Source: Armadillidium nasatum
Taxonomy: Eukaryota; Arthropoda; Malacostraca; Isopoda; Armadillidiidae
Direction: 5' to 3'
NCBI GenBank assembly: GCA_009176605.1
Contig: SEYY01000794.1
Coordinates: 13,137-47,212, forward strand
DNA length: 34,076 bases
The notes beneath the pieces were generated by a model. That model made no database searches. It saw only the letters and a program-made list of their open reading frames with translations, and was not told the origin of the DNA. Made by a program: the position numbers and the translations under genes. Of the stretch, positions 23,588-32,789 are shown piece after piece; the first letter of the stretch is position 1, and every line of letters begins with the position of its first letter.

Positions 23588-23884
23588 GGTAATTGTAGCG
23601 TTCATGGTTGTGGATTTTTTCGTATGAGACAAGGTTGCTGAAAATACCTACATCCCTACGGGTTGCTAGTTCGATTGAAACTACGTATTCACGCGTTGTG
23701 AGTTCAACTGAAACTGATATGACGTGTTTTTTTTTTTTTTTTTTCTTCTCAGCGTAACTACGAAAAGGAAATGATATGTTTGCTTATTTTTTTGGTTAAT
23801 CAACGAACGCCAAATTATTTTGTAAGAAAAAAAAATTAAAAAAACACTTAAATTAAAAAAAAAAAGCTTAAAATAAAAGGAATA

Positions 23885-23922
23885 ATTATGACGTCATAAT
23901 ATCGTTTGCCGCCATTATAAAA
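23885..23922 (+). promoter_or_regulatory. CRE palindrome plus TATA box
   Basis: ATTATGACGTCATAAT (23885-23900) is a perfect 16-bp palindrome containing TGACGTCA, the binding site of CREB/ATF-type bZIP factors. TATAAAA follows at 23916-23922, with a pyrimidine-rich CTCTCTCA just beyond. The spacing would suit a Pol II core promoter firing near 23950. It sits about 300 bp inside the left terminus of the GG-terminal element, where a transposase promoter might be expected. Function is inferred. Confidence 0.4.
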
Positions 23923-24089
23923 CTCTCTCACATGCCCTCGTTGGTGAGGTCCTCTCAGAAAAAAAAAAAAAAAAAAAATCTTTCAATGTTTTGACGAGTT
24001 GCTATATTTTAAAATATGTTGAAGCTAAAAATGGAAATAATAGTTAAAATTTACAAGAATTTTGCATGATGCGGGATATGGGGTAATGT

Positions 24090-24090
<1 letters not shown>

Positions 24091-24121
<31 letters not shown>

Positions 24122-24130
24122 TAGAGAGAG

Positions 24131-24180
<50 letters not shown>
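24091..24180. repeat. (AAT)n and (GA)n microsatellites
   Basis: An AAT repeat (about 24091-24121) runs into a GA repeat (about 24121-24179). Equivalent CT and ATT tracts occur in inverted order on the far side of the hairpin (24390-24416 and, after copy B, from 26237), so these tracts extend the inverted-repeat arms. Confidence 0.9.
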
Positions 24181-24181
<1 letters not shown>

Positions 24182-24183
24182 AT

Positions 24184-24386
24184 GTAAGTAAAAATTTTAT
24201 CACCACCACTCACGGGTCAGGGGGTACGAGGGGCAGAGCCCCCCGTTAGACAAATGATCGTGTGCCATGCATTTACAATTTCATTGCTGTACTGCAATAA
24301 TGCATATTTTTATAATAGAAGTTGCAAATGCATGGCACACGAGCGTTTGTCTACCGTGAGTGGTGGTGATAAAATTTTCACTTATA
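24184..24386. repeat. Long hairpin (foldback/MITE-like)
   Basis: Two nested pairs of inverted arms are seen. The outer pair is 24184-24214 (ends CACCACCACTCACGG) with 24353-24386 (starts CCGTGAGTGGTGGTG). The inner pair is 24247-24278 with 24321-24352 (TAGACAAA...TTTACAA against TTGCAAA...TTTGTCTA). The left side carries about 29 extra bases (24216-24244) that themselves form a GGGGC-AGA-GCCCC mini-hairpin. The loop near 24282-24297 contains a small ATTGC/GCAAT stem. The whole could fold as a 200-bp cruciform. No clear target duplication is seen, so whether it is a separate insertion is uncertain. Confidence 0.85.
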
Positions 24387-24416
24387 TATATTTCTCTCTC
24401 TACATATTATTATTAT

Positions 24417-26236
24417 TAGGGACCGACTGGAGTTGGAATTTGGCTGGGGCCGGGGTCACCCAATTTTGGCCGGGGTTTCCTAAAATTTGTAAAGTGGTCA
24501 AAAGCACTGGAATTTAAGGTTAAGAAAATTAGATATAAGGTTTATTTAATTGTAAGGAAGGAGTAGAATAGCCAACATTCACTTAAATTAATGATTCTAT
24601 GCATTTTCTCAACAAAAAAAAATCAAAAAAATTTCAGTTTTGTATAGTTAAAGTTTATAAAAATTAAAAAAATTAAAAAAAAAAATATTGTAATTCATAA
24701 TAGTGATTCAACAGGTTTACTAAAGTAAGACCCTAAGGTAAAGTTTGAAAAAATGTAAATATAAAATTATCAATTTAACCTGTATTTATACATATCATTG
24801 TTATTTTATTGCCATGTATCAAACTTGTATCATTTAGCTGCATTATTTAAAAATCACTATTTTGTTTATACTTTCAGTCAAAATGGCTAAAAGATCAGCT
24901 TCTGCAGTATTTGAATACTTTACAATGTTTCAGGATAAGCTCGAAATAGCTAAATGTTAACATCTGCAGTCAGAAAATTAGAAGAGAACCTCCGGGTGCT
25001 ACAAGTAAAAAAATTTCAACCAAATCTTTTTGGAGTATCTAAAATCAAAACACAAAGATGAACATTCACTAGCAGAAAAGGAGCGGTCAAAAGAAACAGA
25101 AAAGAAAAAAATTTGAAATTTTTTTTTTATTATTTGACTGATTGAGCTGAAACAGAAAAGAAAAATCTTAATTTTCTTACATTTTGTTTGAATTTTTTTA
25201 ATTATTATTTGACTGATTGAGCTGAAATTTTCAAAGTATGTGAATTTTTTCACGAAGTTCTGAGTTGATTTCGAGCATTTTTTTGAGTCTATAACGGTTT
25301 GAAACTTATTTGGACCCAAAGTTGAAAAAAATGAATAACTGGATCAAACCACTGGTCCACATAAGCTGAAAATTTAGCTGAATATATACCATTTTCCCAA
25401 TTTCTTGCATTGGTGGGAATAGGTTTTTGATATCACGTCTAGAAAAAAGTTATAAAAGCACTTGAAAAATTTTTGCAAAAATCGTACCCTTCTGGAGGAA
25501 AAAATTATTTATAAAAAACGCTACCTACTATTTTTTTTTATTTGTGAATATTGTTTAGAAGAGGAACAGGGCAACAATATTTATTTAGTGCATATTTAAA
25601 TGCTCTTTGTTTGAAGCGAGATATAGCCTCTCAAACTTTGGGAATTTTTGAAATTTGGCCAAAAATGGACCTTTTTGAAGGCTATATCTCAAAACCAACG
25701 AATGTCATCGAATAAAGTACATAGAGGAATTTGTAGCCCCACCCCTCCTCTATACACACCAAAAATAGGAAATGTCATAGTTGTATTTTTTTTTTTAAAA
25801 AATTTGTCTGAAAAGGTGGATTTTTTTAGTTCAAAAAAATTTTTTTTTCTATAGTTGGTCAGTTTTTGGCTTATAACATTTTTCCTATAACTCTGGAAAC
25901 AAAAGTCTATTAGAGACTTTTGTATCCCATTTAATTTTGAATAAATAGTCCAATTTTCAGCTCATTCTAAAAAGTGGTTTGGCACTGCCATTCAATTAAA
26001 AAAGGGTAAAATTTCAACAAAAAAAAAAACAAAAAAAACTTTTAACCGTAATAGACTTGGAAAAACGCTAGAAATGGACTTTTCTTACCGGTAAAAAATC
26101 TATATAACTGAAAGTTTCAGCAGAATCGGCTGAAAATTAAAAAAAAAAAAAAATTTTAAGTATAATTTGCCATTTTAACCCCGGCTGGCAACCCCGGTTT
26201 TCCCTGATTTTTGGCTGGGGCCCCGGTCGGTACATA
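24417..26236 (+). mobile_element. Non-autonomous hAT transposon, copy B
   Basis: The 1,820-bp element begins TAGGGACCGACTGGAG and ends, read inward from the right, TATGTACCGACCGGGG. It is flanked by ATTATTAT on both sides (24409-24416 and 26237-26244). The duplication is consistent with hAT, but because the target is an ATT microsatellite it is less informative than that of copy A. The sequence is close to copy A in opposite orientation, including the GC-rich ends and the BED remnant. It is the innermost insertion of the nest. Confidence 0.9.
24883..25113 (+). pseudogene. BED zinc-finger remnant (copy B)
   Basis: The ATG at 24883 follows an acceptor-like CTTTCAG and reads MAKRSASAVFEYFTMFQDKL, then EIAKC and a stop. 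With one base inserted relative to copy C the frame would continue CSICSQKIRR. Further on, in a third frame, EYLKSKHKDEHSLAEKERSK supplies the His-x3-His half of the finger and a charged linker. Together with copy C this gives a C-x2-C/H-x3-H BED finger. No catalytic domain follows. Confidence 0.65.
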
Positions 26237-26306
<70 letters not shown>

Positions 26307-26408
26307 TTTTTATTATTATTTTTATTATTGTTATCATTATTATTTTTATTATTATTTTTATTATTATTTTTTATTGTTATTATAATTATTATTTTATTAT
26401 TATTATTT

Positions 26409-26485
<77 letters not shown>

Positions 26486-26496
26486 GTATATATATA
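26237..26496. repeat. (ATT)n then (TA)n
   Basis: Imperfect ATT/TTTATT repeats (about 26237-26410) pass into a TA array (about 26414-26496). Frames of poly-Asn or poly-Ile across them are artefacts. These tracts are the right-hand part of the microsatellite into which copy B inserted. Confidence 0.95.
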
Positions 26497-26502
26497 ATTT
26501 TT

Positions 26503-26592
26503 TTTTGTAACACCAATGATCAAGCAACCTTGTCGTATCACAAATTCTTTTGTAACACCAATGATCAAGCAACCTTGTCGTATCACAAATTC
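26503..26592. repeat. Two 45-bp tandem copies near the right terminus
   Basis: The unit starting TTTTGTAACACCAATGATCA occurs at 26503 and again at 26548, with no difference I can see. Each unit contains AGCAACCTTGT followed by CGTAT. The same word occurs within both outer inverted termini (left, inverted, 23629-23639; right 26662-26672), so the word appears four times in the element ends. Confidence 0.93.
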
Positions 26593-26713
26593 TTAGGATA
26601 TGTTGTTAGTTTCAAATTCCTACGCGTAGTTCTAGTCGAGCTCCCAAAGCGTAGGTATATTAGCAACCTTGTTTCGTATGAAAAAATCCACTACCATGAA
26701 CGCTACAATTACC

Positions 26714-27253
26714 GGAGATTTCTCAGAGGGAATATGATACAAGTTTACAAAATATTTGCATCTGACAGTAATACAGAGTGGAAGAGTAACTAGAGGACAT
26801 AAGAAAATTAAAAAGAAGCCATGCCATCTCGATCTAAGAAAATATTCTTTCAGTAATAGAGTTAATTTTTGGAATGACTTGCCAGAAGAGATTGTTGACT
26901 GTGATTCTCTTGTCAAATTTAAAAGGGGGCTAGATATATTTATGTATGGTTTAGGTATTATATAATATAACTTGACTAAGCCAAATTGGTGGGTATATAT
27001 GAATTTTTAGATCAACAGATCAACCTATGACTAAGACTAATGGCAGTTTTTTTGTAGTGGGTGATGGTTCATTGAATGCTGCATGTGTAGTTTATCTTTG
27101 CATGAATGAACTGATAACTAGGGAAGGGATAGACCTAGTCTTTTGTACATGTACTAGTATTTTTATCGTTATTATTATTATTTGTTTGGACTGGGAGTCT
27201 CGATAGGCCCTTGTGGCTTCTAACTGTCTCTATTTTCCTATGTTCCTATGTTC
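26714..27253 (+). pseudogene. CR1 ORF2 C-terminus and 3' UTR, beyond the insertion
   Basis: It starts with the second copy of GGAGATTT and reads RFLRGNMIQVYKIFASDSN, then after a stop and frame change SGRVTRGHKKI, LRKYSFSNRVNFWNDLP and EEIVDCDSLVKFKRGLD, ending near 26965. This is the normal C-terminal tail of CR1-type reverse transcriptases. A 3' UTR of about 270 bp ends in the octamer repeat TTCCTATG at 27235-27253. The downstream border of the retroposon is therefore 27253. Confidence 0.88.
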
Positions 27254-27853
27254 AGCATATTTAATCTTAATATTTTCAATAATGAAAATACAGATGTGAT
27301 GAATTAAATTTGTACCTTGAGCTTACTTGCGTAAGCAAAATTATAATTTACTCGTTTCGAAGTTTTCATGAAATGGTTTAAAAAGCGAATTTATTAACAG
27401 TATCATCCTAGTATATTAACACTTGTTAATTCGACTTTTACCAGAGGCCTAGACTAGGAAACCAGTAAATCTATACCAGATAAAAATATCTATTATGTAG
27501 GATAGGCTGCTGAATTTTTTGGGCAAGAGCTAAACACCAATAGTTAAAAACTAGAAATATATTTGAAATAATTTTTTTTTTAACAATTATAAATTAAAAT
27601 CTATTAATAAATACACTCTTCATAAACAATACGCGCCATGAAAAAACTTAAGGAATGGTTTACTAATCCATTATCACTAGCCGAACTACAAATTTTAATA
27701 ATTAATTATTTTAAACACAGACTAATGTATCTATAAAGTCGTCAAATTCAATATGTTTAAAACGGAGAAAATAACTTGTGATTTCAAAATATTTAAATAA
27801 CTTTGCCATAAAAATATTAATTTGTTTAATATGATATTTATGTAATTTCATAG
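27254..27853. other. Unassigned AT-rich stretch
   Basis: No repeat family or coding signal recognised. A small perfect hairpin GCTTAC-TTGC-GTAAGC lies near 27322-27337. The right end supplies the acceptor-like TTATGTAATTTCATAG for the candidate exon that follows. Confidence 0.5.
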
Positions 27854-27999
27854 ATAAAAACTACAGACAAGAAAAAAATTTGTAATACTCCTGAAAGTAG
27901 ATCTCAACAGTTAAATGCTGTTCCTTCAGTCAGTCAAAAGCTGCCATTTAAGACATCGAATTTAAAACGAAGAACAACCATCCATGCTGATAGATCAAG
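27854..27999 (+). CDS. Candidate host exon, plus strand
   Basis: Directly after ATTTCATAG a frame opens that runs 112 codons without a stop (27854-28192), with no in-frame ATG. It begins IKTTDKKKICNTPESRSQQL and continues with PSVSQKLPFKTSNLKRRT and HADRSR, a Ser/Lys/Arg-rich, probably disordered segment. Two donors are available: AAG-GTACTT ending at 27999, or a stronger AAAAAG-GTAAGT ending at 28030. Only the first leaves the two-base phase needed to join the open frame of the exon at 30358-30441. The protein is not recognised. An internal exon of a host gene is the likeliest reading; chance openness in AT-rich DNA is the alternative. Confidence 0.4.
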
Positions 28000-28305
28000 G
28001 TACTTTTATTTTGATTTGTTTCTGAAAAAGGTAAGTCATTCAGGTCATATTGAAAATACCATTATAAGGAAGAGCACCTTATCATCTACCTGGATACTTG
28101 ATTACGTTTTTGTGATAAAGGAGGAATGCACAGTAGAAAAGATTCGTGTTTTTCTTAAAGTAATATGCTCATTTTCCGTAAAATATGAGTAAGAAAGTTA
28201 TTTCCATCTTTTCTGGCATATAAAATATTTGAGAATGCTAAAAATAAGCTCGGGCAATGGATCAGGATAAAATACTACCCATTAGGATAAGTTCAAAGCA
28301 ACTCT

Positions 28306-28422
28306 CTAATAGGAAAGTTCGAGATTTTCTTTCGAAATTCTCCTTATATATGCAACACTGCGAATAACTTCTACTTCTGCAAGTGTTTCATCCATTTGAA
28401 TAAGTTGACTTTTGAGGTCATA
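28306..28422 (-). other. Coiled-coil coding fragment, minus strand
   Basis: The minus strand reads YDLKSQLIQMDETLAEVEV then IRSVAYIRRISKENLELSY and a stop. Hydrophobic residues fall at heptad spacing, so it would form a coiled coil. A TGA lies just upstream in frame and no good acceptor is present. It could be a decayed exon, and its style matches the coiled coil encoded at 2289-4258. It lies on the wrong side of that gene to be its next exon. Short and unproven. Confidence 0.25.
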
Positions 28423-28549
28423 TCAAAGTTTACCCACTTTGGTCATATCATCATAATAAAAATCATTTAATTACGATAATTGATTATTGCTCCCTATATC
28501 TGAGAATTTCAGTTAATCTGTAATAATTTCCTTATTAACTTTATTTTAA

Positions 28550-28659
<110 letters not shown>

Positions 28660-28663
28660 TTAT

Positions 28664-29160
28664 TGTAGCCAGCAGGGCTCCCCGCGGCTTACTGTATTTG
28701 TAAGTTAGACTGTGTTTTCAGAACCAACTTTTCGTTCCCGCTTGTTTTGATGCGTGACGTAAGGACGCTAATAAGTACGCACAAAAGAGTAGGCCTGAAA
28801 TTGTTTTAGCTATATAGTGTACATTTTTTTATATTACCATTGGTAAAGTTCAGTGATTGTTTGCCTATGTTATTTATGCAATTCTTCATTGTTTTCTTCT
28901 TAATCGACAGTCATTCTTGTCCGCACAGTGCTCCCCAGTGTAACCCTCACAGTCAAAACACACCTTTTCGCCTGCTGTTCTCTACTTGGTTACCATCAGC
29001 CTGCGGAGAATTTCTCACTAGCCTCTAGTTGTCAGAATAGCAAGGTTGCTATACAGGGTTCCTGTTGTTAAAATCTTGTTGTGTTCACTTGTCAAATTCC
29101 ATTTATTTTGTGTAAAATAAAAAAGAATAAAACCCAGCCTTCCTTTTATTTCAACACTCA
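28664..29160 (+). other. LTR-like stretch
   Basis: A 497-bp stretch starts TGTAGCCAGCAGGG and ends CAACACTCA. It is less AT-rich than its surroundings and has AATAAAACCC (polyadenylation-like) about 30 bases before its end. This is the look of an LTR of a Ty3/gypsy or BEL element. No second copy, primer-binding site or target duplication is visible, so a solo LTR is only a guess. A 62-codon frame at 28840-29028 has no recognisable product. Confidence 0.25.
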
Positions 29161-29289
29161 TATTGAAGTTCAATGTGGATGTGGACCTCATTTACTATTC
29201 AAGATCCGCATTTACTACCACTAAAATATATATATTTTACTAACAACGTTTCCCACAATCGTGGGGTGCTGTCTATCGTAGGCCACATT

Positions 29290-29990
29290 CATCCAAACAC
29301 TCATCACTTCACCAATCTTTTCCATTCATTCCTATCCTCTGTCAACCGCACACCCTCCTCCCAATTCATCCCTTTATCAATTAATTGCTCTTTGACATTA
29401 CTTATCCAGCTTCCCCTTGGTTTCCCCTATCTCTTACACCTTCCACTTCTTAAACAAATACCTTTTTAGCCATTCTCTCTTCATTTATCCTACAAACTTG
29501 TCCAAACCATCCCAGCATTCTTTGTTCAGCTCTCTCAACCATACTCTTTTTACGCATCAGCACATTTCCTTTATTCTAACTTTCCTGACTCTATCTCTTC
29601 TACCAACTCCACAAACCGCTCTCAGACCTTTCATTTCGAAAACTTTTTCTTTTCCTAGCATTCAACCTCCATACTTCACTTTCATCCATAACCACCAGTA
29701 TACAACATCTCTCAAACATTCTAATCTCTCTCGATAACCTTCCTCTATCCCAAATATCTCTCAAACCACCAAACACCTTCTCCCCTTCTCTTATTCTATG
29801 ACCAACTTCATCACCCATACTAACATCAGCCTCTCCAAAAATCACCCCCAGATACTTAAATGAAGTAATTAACTCCAATTTCTCCCTACCTACTTTAACT
29901 TGTAAATCATCTCCCTCAACCACACACCTCTGTCCTCTCCCTCCCCATTTTTCATCCACAACACTTTACTCTTACCCCATTTACTCTTAA
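29290..29990 (-). pseudogene. Non-LTR reverse transcriptase C-terminal remnant
   Basis: The minus-strand frame 29600-29959 reads SFKYLGVIFGEADVSMGDEV, then FGGLRDIWDRGRLSREIRMF and a SEVWRLNARKRK stretch. This is the thumb/C-terminal region in which such enzymes carry a YLG block followed by a YGSE-W block. After frame changes, tail blocks such as DRVRKVRMKE and WISNVKEQL...RDRNEWKGLVK are readable down to about 29290. It belongs to an RTE/CR1-type family different from the others here. It is 5'-truncated at a 200-bp TA array. Confidence 0.65.
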
Positions 29991-30018
29991 TCCCAAATCA
30001 TCACAACCCTTTACAACA

Positions 30019-30222
<204 letters not shown>

Positions 30223-30357
30223 GAAATCCTTATATTTTTGCTTTAAAGTAGCTAATATTGCTTAATAATTTTTAATACAAGTAAACTTAATTTCATATTA
30301 AACTTTTGTTATAAACAGAAAAACTTAACTATGGTTTTCAATATTTATCCTTTATAG

Positions 30358-30441
30358 ATTGGCAACACTGACATGTGATTTGACTCTCGTTGTATACACG
30401 AGAAGCAAGGAACTTAGGATTTGCTTTTTACCATTGACATT
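30358..30441 (+). CDS. Candidate host exon, plus strand
   Basis: An 84-nt block lies between a pyrimidine-rich acceptor (TTTATCCTTTATAG) and a consensus donor GTAAGTCG. In the frame that takes one base from the exon, it encodes LATLTCDLTLVVYTRSKELR then ICFLPLT, alternating hydrophobic residues typical of beta strands, with two bases left over. The phase fits the exon ending at 27999 (donor AAG-GTACTT). The other two frames contain stops or do not fit. The family is not recognised. Strong splice signals on both sides are the main support. Confidence 0.42.
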
Positions 30442-30906
30442 GTAAGTCGCTTTACAATTATAATTAAAACGTTTTTTTAACTAAAATACTCATCAACACC
30501 TGAAGAGTCTTCCGGAAGATGAATATTACCCCATTTAACTATTTTTATATTACTTGTAGCCATATGGTAGTTATATATATTTTTGTCCTTCGGGTAGGAA
30601 TCTTTAGAACTTTGTAAGAGAAGTTAGGTCCCAACCAGACCTACTCAGCTTGATCTTTTGTTTTGCTATTTGAATTAGATTGACTTCTTTATTATGATCA
30701 GGTTGAGTTAGTGTATTACTTTTAACTTCAATTATATTTGGGTTGACTTTTATAATTTTTAAAAGAGACCAAAGTTTTGAGCAGAGTTTGGGAGGTCTTC
30801 CTTTGTTTGGGTTGAAGCTATATTCCTACTAGGCTAGATTTACCCAAATTTACCTTTAAAATTTTCACTTATGAGCTTATACGAAAAAAAAAAAAAAAAA
30901 AAAAAA
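30442..30906. other. Unassigned stretch ending in an A run
   Basis: Nothing recognised except an A run of about 26 bases at 30881-30907, directly at the border of the gypsy-type sequence. Confidence 0.5.
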
Positions 30907-30907
30907 A

Positions 30908-31400
30908 GCCGTGATTCAGTCAATCGTGATTGTCTCTGATACACCGAAACGAGGCACCCAGTTGGTTAAGAAAGCCGGCAACTGTTTCAGCTGTGATGTC
31001 TTTGAGCGGAAAAGCTACCGACCAACGAGTGAAACTGTTAACGCACGTAAGAATATAAGAGAAACCATCTGAAGGAGGAGTGGGACAGTCAAAGTCAACG
31101 TGGACATGTTGAAACCTCTCATCCGGATAGAAATTCACCGATGGGAGCCTGTGTGTGTCTATATACTTTGTTCCTTTGACAGGCGATACTAGAGCTTGGC
31201 CAAGTTTTGAAATCACATTGTATGTTCAGCCGCACGAAATTGAAATGGGAAGCAACAAGTTTTTGAGTGGCGGAAATACCTGGATCTAAGAGGTCATGCA
31301 GTGAGTGGAAAACTTGTTTTCTGAAGGATGAAGGAACAAGAGGAAGAGGAGAATTTGCAGACATACCACAGATGAGTTGTCGAGTGATACCTGGCAGTTG
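30908..31400 (-). pseudogene. Gypsy integrase, N-terminal and core part
   Basis: The HHCC-type zinc domain (VFHSLHDLLDPGISATQKLV, then ACQRNKVYRHT, about 31130-31330) has Asp where the second His of LSHPG is expected. The core begins RFQHVHVDFDCPTPPSDGF (first Asp of the DDE triad, about 31080-31110) and ILTCVNSFTRWSVAFPLKDI. The sequence ends near 30910, before the second Asp and the Glu, at the A-run border. Joining recently copied DNA to the chromosome would be its role. Confidence 0.82.
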
Positions 31401-31489
31401 AAGTCAGTGAAGTTGTAGGGAAAATCCGACAGGAAAAGAATAGTCCTCTATCTCTTGAGCAGCCGCCATGTCCTAAAAATTAACCGGGA

Positions 31490-31975
31490 ATATCGAAGAA
31501 TTGGCATTAATCATTCAAGAAAGAGGGTGTAGGCGGTGTGGTTATCAACTCCATGAATATATCTGATGTCTGTGGGGAACTGCGATATATATTCAAGATG
31601 ACGTGCATCGAGTGGAGAGTGACGTTCAGTGCGAGACTTCATAACGAGTCGAAACGTGAGAGGAACGTCCCTCAAGAAAATAGCCAAAGTGTCGGATGAC
31701 AATGTAAATAGCAAGAAGTTCACGACTGAAGGCACTATATCGTGTCTCAGCAGGCTCAAACATCTTGGAGAAGAATGCAAGAAGCACGCAAATCTCCCAC
31801 TGGTATTGCTGCAGGACATCCCCAGTTGAAAAATTAGATGGATCGGCCTGAAGGCGAGTGGGGGCAGACTCTTGAGGATAGACGAGAAGACTTGCATCAG
31901 CGAGTGCAAACTTTGCATCATGGAAAGTCTGACTTGCAATGTCTGTTCAAGTTATCTTGGTTGGTAAATCTCTTT
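31490..31975 (-). pseudogene. Gypsy RNase H
   Basis: In the frame 31511-31939 and its neighbours, fragments such as PPLAFRPIHL and, near the end, SPLDARHLEYISQFPTDIRY followed by IHGVDNHTAYTL match the end of the gypsy RNase H domain (a SARHLDYI-type and a KG-x-DN-x-VADAL-type block). The central catalytic residues are obscured by frame changes. It would degrade the RNA strand of the hybrid. Confidence 0.7.
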
Positions 31976-31979
31976 TCTT

Positions 31980-32630
31980 TTTCTTCAAAAGAGAGGTAAG
32001 AGGCATTATAAGAGCTGCAGTCGAAGGGATGAAACGATGATGAAGAAACTGATGAAGTTAGTGTTGCATCTCTGGAAGTGGAAACTTACGAAATGCCAAG
32101 ACACGTTCTTGAAGAGGCAAAACTCATTCGGCAGAAATAGTGTGCCCTAGAAAGGTGAGGGGCTCAACCCCAAGAATACGCATATCAAGGTTCACCCTAA
32201 TACCAGATTCTTACAATCTGGAGAAGACATCACGAAGATGTCGTTACAAAACTCAGGAGAGGGACTAGCAATGAGAATATCATCGAGATAAGTCAAATAG
32301 AAGGGAAGTTCACAGAGCACAGACTCCACGAACCTCTGAAAGGTATGGGCCGCGTTGAGGAGACCATAAGACACATGAAGAAACTTAAACAACCCAAAAG
32401 GAGTTGTCACAGCTGTTATTGGGATGTCTTCCGGTGCAACGGGTAGTGGCTGGAGTGGCCTTAGGGACTAGATAAAGAGGAGAGCTCCAAGAAGACTTGG
32501 AAGGACCAATGATGTGCTTGGACTTTGCACAGGCAACCTTGAGCCTCTCAGGTGCCAAACGCCGAGGAAGAGCGAAAGTGGGTTCTCCCGATGTTTCATC
32601 ATGGTGCTCTACATTGTGTTGCACAGAAGT
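31980..32630 (-). pseudogene. Gypsy reverse transcriptase with internal deletion
   Basis: Minus-strand order: ALPRRLAPERLKVACAK (start of the domain, about 32530-32580), SSWSSPLYLVPKATP, then an abrupt jump to PEDIPITAVTTPFGLFKFLH, GLLNAAHTFQRFVESVL and YLDDILIASPSPEF (catalytic DD, about 32270-32297). The stretch of roughly 45 residues that should hold motif A and the first catalytic Asp is gone, so the enzyme could not work even if the frames were repaired. The thumb follows in other frames (EPLTFLGHTISAE near 32150, FLHHRFIPSTAA near 32020). Confidence 0.85.
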
Positions 32631-32789
32631 GTGCGAATAACATGGCTTGAGAAGGGAAGGAAAGTCTTGAAAAAAAAGGAGGAATACTCAGAATAATTTG
32701 AAGAAAGAGGAGGAACAATGGAAGAGATGCGAACATGATGTGTAGGAGCGAGGTCATCTCGAGCCTTGAGAGATTTAGAACGGTCAACC

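Larger units (their letters stand above)
23588..26713. mobile_element. DNA transposon with long GG-starting inverted termini
   Basis: Both ends begin GGTAATTGTAGCGTTCATGG. The left terminus (23588-23685) and the inverted right terminus (26625-26713) match strongly for about 63 bp, with roughly seven differences and one indel, and more loosely for about 30 bp more. The 8-bp target duplication GGAGATTT is exact. Inside are a promoter-like block, microsatellites, a long hairpin and hAT copy B; no transposase is visible. Without copy B the element is about 1.3 kb. GG ends, long termini and 8-bp duplications fit Mutator-like or Merlin-type elements better than hAT, but the superfamily cannot be fixed without a transposase. 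The termini also carry iterations of AGCAACCTTGT. Confidence 0.92.

Noticed and set aside
24091..24180. Repeated units that might suggest a CRISPR-like array
   Set aside because: Simple AAT and GA microsatellites without spacers, in a eukaryotic context.
26137..26572. Poly-Asn and poly-Ile frames on both strands
   Set aside because: Products of the ATT and TA repeats that lie at the edge of hAT copy B.
29173..29737. Plus-strand Pro/Ser/Leu-rich frames
   Set aside because: Opposite strand of the reverse-transcriptase C-terminal remnant, whose recognisable blocks are on the minus strand.
30766..30830. Possible third plus-strand exon (DQSFEQSLGG) after TTTTTAAAAG
   Set aside because: Weak acceptor and no consensus donor; phase agreement alone is not enough.
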